DNA from: Phycisphaerales bacterium UBA2266 | GTDB taxonomy: Bacteria > Planctomycetota > Phycisphaerae > Sedimentisphaerales > Anaerobacaceae | Direction: 5' to 3' | DNA length: 19,368 nt | Assembly: GCA_002347125.1 (NCBI GenBank) | Contig: DDXG01000386.1 | Coordinates: 1 to 19,368 of the forward strand | Part shown: positions 1 through 6,939 of the stretch, piece after piece | Numbering within the stretch: position 1 is the stretch's first letter | Layout of the letters: each line of letters begins with the position of its first letter | Made by a program: the position numbers and the translations under genes | The notes under the pieces: generated by a model | The model's input: only the letters and a program-made list of their open reading frames with translations | Told to the model about the DNA's origin: nothing | Databases searched by the model: none

Positions 1-677
1 CCCGAGCGGTGTTGGGGACCGTGCCGGTCGAGCGCGACGGCAGCGCGTACTTCCGCGCCCCGGCCGGAAAGGCGCTGTATTTTCATGCCCTGGATGCGGC
101 GGGGATGGCGGTCCAGTCGATGCGCAGCGTCACCTACCTGCATCCCGGCGAGCAGTTGACCTGCCTGGGCTGCCACGAACCCAAGAACCGGGCCCGCCGG
201 CCCGATGCGGCCATGCCGCTGGCGATGCGGCGCGAGCCTTCGCCGATTGAGCCGGAGATCGAGGGCTCAAACCCATTCAGCTACGTCCGCCTGGTGCAGC
301 CGGTGCTGGACCGCCACTGCGTTTCGTGCCACCAGCAGCGCGAAGCCCTGGACCTGAGCGGCGAGATTGAGGGCCCCCACGGCTGGACGCGGTCGTATAC
401 CAACCTGGCGGGCGAGTACGGCTTCTACTACAACGTGAGCAACGGCTCGATCAACGACGGCGTGCACGGGGGTGTGCGAACGACGCCGGGGCAATTCGGG
501 GCAAGGGCCTCGAAACTGACGTCCTACATGGACTCATCTCATTATGATGTCAAGCTCAGCCATGAGGACCGCCGCCGCCTGACCCTGTGGCTGGACTGCA
601 ACAGCGAGTTCTTCGGCGCCTACGAGGACACGGTCGCCCAGGCCCGCGGCCAGGTCGTCCGGCCTGGGCTTGATTGA
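1..677 (+). CDS. Hydrazine synthase alpha-like cytochrome protein, C-terminal part (5' end outside window)
   Basis: The reading frame is open from base 3, so the start lies upstream and only about the last 224 residues are seen. Counting from the GTG at base 9, there are two haem c attachment motifs: CLGCH at residues 52-56 and CVSCH at 104-108. They lie in the C-terminal part, followed by a region rich in aromatic residues and a short charged tail. Large planctomycete proteins with a beta-propeller front and such a C-terminal cytochrome part are often annotated as hydrazine synthase alpha subunit-like. Most of these are not anammox enzymes, and the true substrate is unknown. The protein is likely exported and electron-transferring, since haem c is attached outside the cytoplasm. 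The gene ends in TGA at 675-677. The family name is an inference from the motif layout, while the two CxxCH motifs are seen directly. Confidence 0.75.
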   Translation, partial: RAVLGTVPVERDGSAYFRAPAGKALYFHALDAAGMAVQSMRSVTYLHPGEQLTCLGCHEPKNRARRPDAAMPLAMRREPSPIEPEIEGSNPFSYVRLVQPVLDRHCVSCHQQREALDLSGEIEGPHGWTRSYTNLAGEYGFYYNVSNGSINDGVHGGVRTTPGQFGARASKLTSYMDSSHYDVKLSHEDRRRLTLWLDCNSEFFGAYEDTVAQARGQVVRPGLD

Positions 678-708
678 CATCGGCCAACGAGTTGTGTATC
701 GTGTCGAT

Positions 709-1038
709 ATGGTAACGACAAGGAAACAGGCACTGGACTTAGCGGCACTGGTTAAGACCAGGCTCGAGAGGATTTACGGACCGCGGCTGCGGGGGGTCTA
801 TCTCTATGGCTCGGCCGCCCGCGACCAGTTGCACGAGGCCAGCGACGTTGACATCGCCGTTGTGCTGGACGATATTCCGGACCGTTTTGCCGAACACGAG
901 CGTGTCAGCGAGCTGGGTTCACAAGTCAGTCTGGATCATGGAACACTTGTGAGTTTTCTACTGGCGTCGGATTCCGACTTCGGCCGCGGACGTTATGCTA
1001 TCCACAGGGTAATTAGGGAAGAAGGAATCGAGGCATGA
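709..1038 (+). CDS. Minimal nucleotidyltransferase (MNT), antitoxin of a HEPN/MNT pair
   Basis: A 109-residue protein with the DNA polymerase beta-type nucleotidyltransferase signature. GS is at residues 34-35 and the metal-binding D-x-D at 46 and 48 (in ASDVDIAVV), which matches the COG1708 MNT family in size and motif. In type VII toxin-antitoxin systems such proteins neutralise a HEPN ribonuclease partner, in studied cases by adding AMP groups to it. The ATG at 709 is preferred because the family's first helix begins right after it. A TTG at 670 in the same frame would add 13 residues and overlap the previous gene, and neither start has a clear ribosome binding site. The stop overlaps the start of the HEPN gene by 4 bases (ATGA), so the two are surely translated together. 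The link to RNA toxicity is inferred from the pairing. Confidence 0.85.
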   Translation: MVTTRKQALDLAALVKTRLERIYGPRLRGVYLYGSAARDQLHEASDVDIAVVLDDIPDRFAEHERVSELGSQVSLDHGTLVSFLLASDSDFGRGRYAIHRVIREEGIEA

Positions 1039-1409
1039 ATCGAGAGGTCCAGCAGCGATTCGAAAAGGCTGCCGAGTGCATCGACGACGCCGAGTTTCTG
1101 CTGGAATCGAAGCGATATGCGTCGGTGGTCAACAGGGCCTATTATGCCATGTTTCACGCCGCTACCGCCGTGCTGCTGACGAAGGACGTGATACGCGGCT
1201 CACACAGCGGCGTCATATCCGCTTTCGGCCAGTTCTTCGTGGCAACGGGCATCGTTCATGCTCTTCATCATCAGCATCTCCGAGAGGCGTTCGATTTGAG
1301 ACAGGAAAGCGACTACGAAGCACACGTTGAAGTCTCCGAGACCGAAGCCGGCAATATGTTGCATCGGGCAATGGACTTCGTTGATGTATGCAGGAGGGCG
1401 TGCGGGTAG
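1035..1409 (+). CDS. HEPN domain protein, probable RNase toxin of the pair
   Basis: A 124-residue all-helical protein of the COG1895 HEPN type. The conserved R-x6-H motif is RAYYAMFH at residues 34-41, within a helix that also has the typical YYAMFHAA run. In HEPN ribonucleases the Arg and His form the active site at a dimer interface. The protein is full length for the family. It overlaps the MNT gene by ATGA, with an AGGAATCGAGG purine stretch just upstream that can act as the ribosome binding site. The motif is not the R-x4-H-x-Y form in which the MNT partner modifies a tyrosine, so the neutralising chemistry could differ. Such pairs are frequently mobile or stabilising accessory modules; here nothing mobile flanks it. 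Confidence 0.85.
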   Translation: MNREVQQRFEKAAECIDDAEFLLESKRYASVVNRAYYAMFHAATAVLLTKDVIRGSHSGVISAFGQFFVATGIVHALHHQHLREAFDLRQESDYEAHVEVSETEAGNMLHRAMDFVDVCRRACG

Positions 1410-1527
1410 CAGGCGCGATCGTGCCGCCGGCGGAACGGCGAGAATCGAGCCTTGTGTAAGGCGTCATGGCAACGTTGCGCGATTTCGAGAGAATATCTTG
1501 TTGAGTGATGCGTATGGATACTTGACG

Positions 1528-1550
1528 CCCGGTGATCAGCCGGGTTTGTC
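1528..1550 (+). terminator. Weak hairpin after the HEPN gene, possible terminator or operator
   Basis: CCCGG at 1528-1532 pairs with CCGGG at 1540-1544 around a 7-base loop, followed by the T-rich TTTGTCTTT. The stem is only 5 bp plus a possible G-U pair, so termination would be modest. The palindrome also sits immediately after TTGACG (1522-1527), a possible -35 element, so it could instead be an operator before the hflK gene. No good -10 was found at the right distance. The rest of 1410-1640 holds nothing recognisable. Confidence 0.3.
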
Positions 1551-1640
1551 TTTACTTGGTCGCCAACGGGGCGCACAATGGGCGTCTATGAACAAACCGG
1601 AGCGTGTACACGATAACCGGCTGTATTCGAGGACCCTGTT

Positions 1641-2747
1641 ATGGATATGAGAGATTTGCTCGAACAGATGCGACAGAATCGCCGGCCCGCGCGGATACCG
1701 CCGATCAAGATGGGGCGATATGCCGCGGTCATCGTGGTGCTGATTCTTGCGGCGGCGGCCGTCAAGACGTCGATCTACACGGTCCCGACGGATTCCGAAG
1801 GTGTGATTCAGCGGTTCGGCCTGTACCATCGAACCACGGAGCCGGGTATCCACCTGAAACTGCCCCTGGGCATCGAAACCGCCACGGCCGTGCCGGTCAA
1901 AAAGGTGCAAAAGGAAGAATTCGGCTTCCGCACGATCCGGGCGGGCGTGGACTCGGCATACGTCGGAGCCGAGGAGATTGAGAGCGGCCGGGCCCCGCGG
2001 GATGCCCTGATGACCGTCCTGAGCGAAAGCGGCGAGAAGGTCTCCAGCGCCAACGCCGGCGCCGCCGCCAGAGAGGTCCTGCGCGGCGAGTATATCATGC
2101 TCACGGGCGACCTGAACATCGTCGACGTCGAGTGGATCGTCCAATACAAGGTCAGAGATTCGCGCGAGTATCTGTTTAATGTGCGCGTTCCCCGGTACAC
2201 CATCCGCGACGCCGCCCAGGCGGTGATGCGGCAACTCATCGGCAACGGCAGCGTCGATGAGGCGATTACCATCGGTCGAATCGAATACGAAATCGCCGCC
2301 AAGGAATCGCTGCAGGCGCTGCTCGACGAGTATGAAGCGGGCGTCCATATCGTCGCGGTCAAGCTGCAATCGTCCAATCCGCCGCTGAAGGTCCGCCCCA
2401 CATTCAACGAGGTCAACCGGTCGCTGCAGCAAAAGGAGCAGCGGATCAACGAGGCGATGAAGGACTACAACGAGGTCATCCCCAAGACGCGGGGCGAGGC
2501 CAAGAAGCTCGTCGAGACGGCCAGGGGCTATGCGGCCGAGCGGGTCAACCGGGCCCAGGGTGATATCGCCCGGTTTGAGAGCGTCTATGCCGAGTACCGC
2601 AAGGCGCCGCAGGTGACACGGCAGCGGATGTATCTGGAGACCATGTCCAAGCTGCTGCCGCAAATACAGGAAAAGTGGATTATCGAACAGGGCGGGGCCG
2701 ACGGCGGCATCCTGATGAAGCTCGACCTGGATGCGGCGCAGAAGTAG
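1641..2747 (+). CDS. hflK: HflK-like SPFH (band 7) membrane protein
   Basis: A 368-residue protein with a cytoplasmic N-terminal tail, one membrane segment at about residues 27-46, and an SPFH/band 7 domain starting at about residue 47 (TVPTDSEGVIQRFG). In well-studied bacteria HflK and HflC form a large cage around the membrane protease FtsH and control its access to substrates. A charged helical region (about 250-330) matches the coiled-coil part of the family. Compared with E. coli HflK, about 60 extra residues lie between the first SPFH strands and the conserved segment YIMLTGDLNIVDVEWIVQYK. GAGG at 1629-1632 is a suitable ribosome binding site for the ATG at 1641. The next gene is a second SPFH protein, as usual for the pair. 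SPFH membership is firm; the exact HflK identity is likely but not certain. Confidence 0.85.
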   Translation: MDMRDLLEQMRQNRRPARIPPIKMGRYAAVIVVLILAAAAVKTSIYTVPTDSEGVIQRFGLYHRTTEPGIHLKLPLGIETATAVPVKKVQKEEFGFRTIRAGVDSAYVGAEEIESGRAPRDALMTVLSESGEKVSSANAGAAAREVLRGEYIMLTGDLNIVDVEWIVQYKVRDSREYLFNVRVPRYTIRDAAQAVMRQLIGNGSVDEAITIGRIEYEIAAKESLQALLDEYEAGVHIVAVKLQSSNPPLKVRPTFNEVNRSLQQKEQRINEAMKDYNEVIPKTRGEAKKLVETARGYAAERVNRAQGDIARFESVYAEYRKAPQVTRQRMYLETMSKLLPQIQEKWIIEQGGADGGILMKLDLDAAQK

Positions 2748-2805
2748 TTGAACCACGGGCTAAGGCGGATTGATACGGATTGACACCGGTACGAAATACG
2801 AGATT

Positions 2806-3858
2806 ATGACCATGAAACAGATTATCGCAGTGATCGTTGTCGTTGTCGTACTGATTCTGACGGTCTTCAGCCTCTATACGGTGGACCAGTCGCAACAGGC
2901 GGTGGTCACGCAGTTCGGCAAGCCCGTGCGGGTGATCATCAATCCCATCGAGGGGCGCCGAACCGAGGAGGTCCTGGCCCGGCTCAAGGCCCGGTATGAA
3001 CGGGAGGGAATCGCGGTGGGGCAAGGGGCGGGGCTGCGGATGAAGATACCGTTTATTCAGAATGTGCGGCGGATCGAGCGCCGACTGCTGCGATGGAACG
3101 GTTTTCCGGAACAGATTCCGACCCGGGACAAGAAGTACATCTGGGTCGATACGACGGCGAGGTGGTATATCGAGGATCCGCTGCAGTTTCTGCGGTCGGT
3201 GGGCACCGAAGAGCAGGCGCACGCCCGCCTGGACGACATCATCGACTCGGCGACGCGCAACGCAATCACCAAACGCGACTTGATCGAGGTCGTGCGGACG
3301 GACAATCGGCCGATGCGGGTGGCGGAGGAGGAACTGAGGGAGACCACGGATGTGGGCCAGGTCCAGGAAGGCCGTCCGAAGATCGTCGCCGAGATCACCG
3401 AGGCATCGCGGCTGGGGTGCGAGGAATACGGCATCGGGATTCACGGCTCCGGGATACTGGTCAAGGGATTGACCTACGTGGAGACAGTGAAGCAGAAGGT
3501 GGAGGAGCGGATGATCGAGGAACGGCTGCGGATCGCCAAGAAGTATATCTCCGAGGGAGACGGCGAATTCGAGAAGATCATGGGCGACAAGGAGCGGGAA
3601 ACCAAGACCATCCTTTCGGAGGCCTACCGGCAGGCCAAGGAGATCGAAGGCCAGGCCGACGCCAAGGCGGTGGAGATCTACGCACAGGCGTTCGGCAAGG
3701 ACCCGGAGTTCTACCGGTTCTGGAAGACGCTGGAGTTGTACGAGCAATCCCTCGGACGGCAGACCCGATTGATCCTGGGCACCGACAATCCGCTGTTTGA
3801 GATGCTCAAGGGCGACGTGGGTGCGGACGTAGCGGCCCCGGCGCGGGTCGGCGACTAG
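2806..3858 (+). CDS. hflC: HflC-like SPFH (band 7) membrane protein
   Basis: A 350-residue protein with a membrane segment at about residues 5-23, right at the N-terminus, and then an SPFH domain (YTVDQSQQAVVTQFGKPVRV). This is the HflC layout. It probably pairs with the upstream HflK-like protein in a membrane cage that regulates FtsH. About 25-35 extra residues lie between the first strand and GLRMKIPFIQNV compared with E. coli HflC. The C-terminal part is a charged helix rich in E, K and A. The frame is open from a TTG at 2770, but ATG at 2806 or 2812 places the membrane helix at the very start, as expected. None of these has a strong ribosome binding site. It lies 58 bases after the HflK-like gene and is followed closely by the EF-hand protein, so the three form one operon. 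Confidence 0.85.
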   Translation: MTMKQIIAVIVVVVVLILTVFSLYTVDQSQQAVVTQFGKPVRVIINPIEGRRTEEVLARLKARYEREGIAVGQGAGLRMKIPFIQNVRRIERRLLRWNGFPEQIPTRDKKYIWVDTTARWYIEDPLQFLRSVGTEEQAHARLDDIIDSATRNAITKRDLIEVVRTDNRPMRVAEEELRETTDVGQVQEGRPKIVAEITEASRLGCEEYGIGIHGSGILVKGLTYVETVKQKVEERMIEERLRIAKKYISEGDGEFEKIMGDKERETKTILSEAYRQAKEIEGQADAKAVEIYAQAFGKDPEFYRFWKTLELYEQSLGRQTRLILGTDNPLFEMLKGDVGADVAAPARVGD

Positions 3859-3885
3859 ATAGGTCCAATGAAGGTGAGGTGTCGA

Positions 3886-5352
3886 ATGAAGAAGCTGGTG
3901 ATCGGCGCTCTTGCAGCGGTCCTTGTAGTGGTGGGGCTGGGGCTGCTGGCGAGGCTGGTGGGAATCCGCGACGACAGGCAGATGGGAAGGCCATCGGCGG
4001 TTGTCGCGCCCGTGCCGGTGTTCGAGAAGCTGGAGTTCGAGATGGCATACCGGGGGTTGACGGGCGGCGAGGACGAGGTGCGATACAACTCCTATTGGGG
4101 GTTCGGAGGAGGAGGCGACGAGACCAATCCCTTTATCGAGGCGGTCAAGGCGCAGACCAAGGACGTAACGCTCGTGTACAACCCGAGATTCAAGGGGGCC
4201 GAATGGGCGCTGGTCGAGCACAAGGGCAAGGACGTCAAGGCCCTGTATTTCGATCTGAACGCGGACGGCCAGCTCACCGACGATGAGAGGGTCACATCAT
4301 TCAGGCGATCCGAAGGCAGTCCCGATGCCGTCGAGTGCTACACGCCGGACTTCCTGATCAAGACCGAAGAAGGCCGTGAGGTGAAATTCCGGGCGATGCT
4401 CCAGGTGGCGTTTTACGGCGGCGACCAGCCGAACTGCATGTGGAGCCCGGCGTGCGTGCTGGAAGGCCACGCGCGGGCCAATGGGCAGCCGGTGACGCTG
4501 CTGCTCTACACGAACGGGTTCGACGGCGAGTTTGACAGTTTCGGGCGGAGCATGTATTCACTGCAGGCCGGCGCTCAGGCGACGGGGCGATACCTGGGCC
4601 GCCATACGCTCAGCAAGGTCGTCAGTGAGAACGGGTGCTTCTACAAGCTCCGCATCGAACACGACCCGAACACGCAATGTGTCGCCAAAGTCGTGGTGGA
4701 GAAGGATGTGTCACCGACGGGCCGGCTGCAGGTGCGGCTGCTCGGTGATGCGAATCTCAAAGTCCGGCTGAACAACGCCACGCTCAAAGGGGCCCAAGAT
4801 GAGGGTATCCACTTCAATGTGGGGGCCGATGTCTCGAATCTGCCGGAGGGCGACTACCGGATGGTCAGCGGCTACATCATCTACGGGCCGGACGATCAGT
4901 ATCGGTGGAATACGAGTTTCAAGGATGGCCCCCAGATCGCCATCGAGCCGAACAAGACGTTCACAATGGAACTGGGTCGCCCGCGGATGACTGTCTTGGC
5001 CGTCGATGCGAAGGACCGCTATTCCGCCGAGCCCAAAGAGAAGGCCGCATACGCCAAGGGCGACGTTATCTACATCACGCCGAAGGTCGTGGGCGAGGCG
5101 GGCGAGGTATACGGGCGGTTCAGCAACCACCAGAACAACCGCAGTGACGACGCCAAGCCTGTTGTGGAGATTTGTGACGCCGCGGGCAAACGGGTGGTGT
5201 CGCAGACGCTGGAATATGGGTGAGGCGGCACCTGCGGGCTCTCGTGGGAGAGCCGAGACGTTGAGCCGGGACGATACACGGCTACGATGAAGGTGGACAC
5301 CGGTCCGCTGGCAGGGGTGCTTGAGGGCAGGCTCGACATCACCATCGAATAG
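3886..5352 (+). CDS. Membrane-anchored EF-hand protein, candidate selenoprotein with in-frame UGA
   Basis: Read through the TGA at 5221-5223, this is a 488-residue protein; stopping there gives 445 residues. An N-terminal hydrophobic segment (residues 3-24) is a signal anchor. DLNADGQLTDDE at 123-134 is a complete EF-hand calcium-binding loop, and the rest looks beta-rich. After the TGA the frame continues for 42 codons (GGTCGLSWES... to ...GRLDITIE) and ends in TAG at 5350-5352. The text reads as normal protein of the same style, with alternating beta-strand residues. With selenocysteine at position 446 the motif is U-G-G-T-C, a U-x3-C pair that could be redox-active or bind metal. The ATG at 3886 is preferred over 3868 because GGTGAGG lies at good spacing before it. 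I do not recognise the family. Being last in the hflK-hflC operon suggests a role with that membrane complex. A nonsense mutation or base error remains possible. Confidence 0.7.
5224..5268 (+). promoter_or_regulatory. SECIS-like hairpin directly after the in-frame UGA
   Basis: GGCTCTC (5237-5243) pairs perfectly with GAGAGCC (5248-5254) around the loop GTGG (5244-5247). The loop starts 20 nt after the UGA and begins with G. Bacterial SECIS elements that recruit SelB lie inside the coding region just after the UGA, with a small G-containing apical loop about 16-37 nt downstream; in E. coli fdhF it is about 18 nt. A further CGGC (5226-5229) can pair with GCCG (5265-5268), closing a lower stem across an internal loop. 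Structure and distance are seen in the sequence; function is inferred. Confidence 0.6.
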
Positions 5353-5378
5353 TCTGCTTCACCGTCCCGAGAATAGTC

Positions 5379-5408
5379 AAAGGGCTGCGACTTGCATCGC
5401 AGCCCTTT
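5379..5408. terminator. Strong bidirectional intrinsic terminator
   Basis: AGGGCTGCGA (5381-5390) pairs perfectly with TCGCAGCCCT (5397-5406) around a 6-base loop, and flanking AA/TT extend the stem to 12 bp. A T run follows on the plus strand (CCCTTTTC), and the A run before the stem gives a short T run on the minus strand. It lies between the convergent SPFH operon and the oxidoreductase gene and can serve both. Its position 27 bases after the TAG at 5350 supports the view that the upstream gene really ends there rather than at 5223. Confidence 0.9.
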
Positions 5409-5445
5409 TCATTGTCCGTGTTGCCCATCTCAAATGCAATAGGCT

Positions 5446-6900
5446 TCACACCCTGCCGGCATCCGGAACCTGGAAGCCGGGACGGTTGGCGTCCTTGAGC
5501 AGTTCGTTGGCCTCGGCCGCGAATTCGCCGGTGTGGCGCTCGGTCTTTGGGTCGAAGGTCAGCCAGGGGCCGACGATGTACTCGGCCTTGCCTTCCGGGA
5601 CGCCGACGCCCTTGCTCATGATCTCGTGGAGTCTCATGAAGTGCTCGGAGGCGTCCGTGTTGTCGGCGAAGCCGCCGGCCTTGGCGTTGAACGGGACGGC
5701 CTTGCCCAGGCGATAGGAGTTGTTCATGAGGTGCCCCACGACGCATCCCTTGTGCGCCTCCCATGCGTTTCCGTTGGCCATCATCGGGTCGCCGGCGCGG
5801 CAGGCCGCGATGAAACTGGCCCAGTTGCCGCCCGGTGTGACCTTGCCGGCGGGGACGTCGATCTTCTCGCCCTCGGTGCTGCCCTTGGGATAGTAGCGAC
5901 CTCGGATGATCTTGCCGCCGTCTTCGAAGTAGTACTCGTTCTCGACCTGGCGCGGGTAGCCGTCGTAGTTGACGTTTCGGACGTTGAAGTAGACGAACTG
6001 GCCGTTGGGGTACTCGGCGATGCCGAACATCGTATTGGGGGTCTCACCCTGGTCGTTCCAGGCAAAGCGCCCGCCGAGGGCCATGGCGCGGATGGGATGG
6101 ACCGTATCAGTGTCCAGGGCCCAGCAGGCCATATCGAGCTGGTGGGTGCCCTGGTTGTTCATATCGCCGTTGCCGGTCTCCCAGAACCAGTGCCAGTTGT
6201 AGTGGACGTAGTTGCCGTGGTAGCTGTCGATAATGGCCGGGCCGCGCCAGAGGTTCCAGTCCAGATGGGCCGGCGGGGCGGACGGACTCTTGAAGCCGAT
6301 GCCGTCGCGGGGCTTGCAGCAGTAGCCGTAGGAGATCTTCATCTTGCCGAACTTGCCGGAGCGGACCAGATCGTGGAGGCCGGCGTTGGAGGCGCTGCTG
6401 CGGCTCTGCGTGCCATGCTGGACCACGACGCCGTACTTCTTCTGGGCCTCGACGGCAACGCGGCCTTCGACAATGTCGTGGCTCATGGGCTTTTCGACGT
6501 AGACGTGCTTGCCGGCCTGGGCCGCCCAGATGGTCATCAGCGAATGCCAGTGATTCGGGGTGGCGATGGAGATGGCGTCGAGGTTCTTGTCTTCCAGGGC
6601 CTTGCGGACGTCGGTCAGGCCTCGGCAGGTGTACTTGCCCTCGACCTTGCGTTCCACGGTTTTGAGCTTGTTCGCCAGGACCCGCTCGTCGGGGTCGATC
6701 AGGTAGGCGATCTCGACATTGTCCTGATCCAGCCAGCCGCTAATGTGGCTGTCGCCACGGCCGTTGACGCCGGCTACGGCGATGCGCAGGCGGTTGTTGG
6801 CCCCGAGGACCTTGGGCGTGGCCCGCGTGCCACAGACGACAAACGCCGTTCCGGCGGCCAGCGAACACTTCAAGAATTCGCGCCTTGATTTGTTTGACAT
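5446..6900 (-). CDS. Tat-exported Gfo/Idh/MocA family oxidoreductase
   Basis: A 484-residue NAD(P)-dependent sugar or cyclitol dehydrogenase of the Gfo/Idh/MocA family. The N-terminus carries a twin-arginine signal (SRREFLK, residues 5-11) followed by a hydrophobic stretch, so it is exported folded with its cofactor. The Rossmann fold starts at about residue 38 with AVAGVNGRG (41-49), and VEKPMS (135-140) is the family's EKP motif. A segment with GTHQLDMACWAL holds the expected active-site histidine region. The ATG at 6900 is chosen because AGGAG lies 8 bases before it; a GTG at 6909 would sit almost on top of that site. The gene is 39 bases downstream of the beta-propeller gene and likely in its operon. 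Planctomycetes hold many paralogues, and the substrate cannot be read from sequence. Confidence 0.92.
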   Translation of the reverse strand: MSNKSRREFLKCSLAAGTAFVVCGTRATPKVLGANNRLRIAVAGVNGRGDSHISGWLDQDNVEIAYLIDPDERVLANKLKTVERKVEGKYTCRGLTDVRKALEDKNLDAISIATPNHWHSLMTIWAAQAGKHVYVEKPMSHDIVEGRVAVEAQKKYGVVVQHGTQSRSSASNAGLHDLVRSGKFGKMKISYGYCCKPRDGIGFKSPSAPPAHLDWNLWRGPAIIDSYHGNYVHYNWHWFWETGNGDMNNQGTHQLDMACWALDTDTVHPIRAMALGGRFAWNDQGETPNTMFGIAEYPNGQFVYFNVRNVNYDGYPRQVENEYYFEDGGKIIRGRYYPKGSTEGEKIDVPAGKVTPGGNWASFIAACRAGDPMMANGNAWEAHKGCVVGHLMNNSYRLGKAVPFNAKAGGFADNTDASEHFMRLHEIMSKGVGVPEGKAEYIVGPWLTFDPKTERHTGEFAAEANELLKDANRPGFQVPDAGRV

Positions 6901-6939
6901 TTCACACACTCCTAAAAAGTGGCCGTATTCGCCGTTGGC

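Noticed and set aside
1327..1650. Open plus-strand frame between the HEPN and hflK genes
   Set aside because: It overlaps the end of HEPN in another frame, reads as random basic residues and has no ribosome binding site.
1536..4221. Long open frames on the minus strand opposite the SPFH operon
   Set aside because: They run antisense to clearly recognisable SPFH proteins, have no recognisable domains, and are expected in GC-rich DNA.
5221..5223. TGA reassigned to tryptophan or glycine as explanation for the in-frame TGA
   Set aside because: Several genes in the window end in TGA, and TGG is used for Trp throughout.
5533..6888. Long open plus-strand frame opposite the first oxidoreductase
   Set aside because: It is the antisense image of a well recognised Gfo/Idh/MocA gene, rich in V, G, A and D, without any domain.
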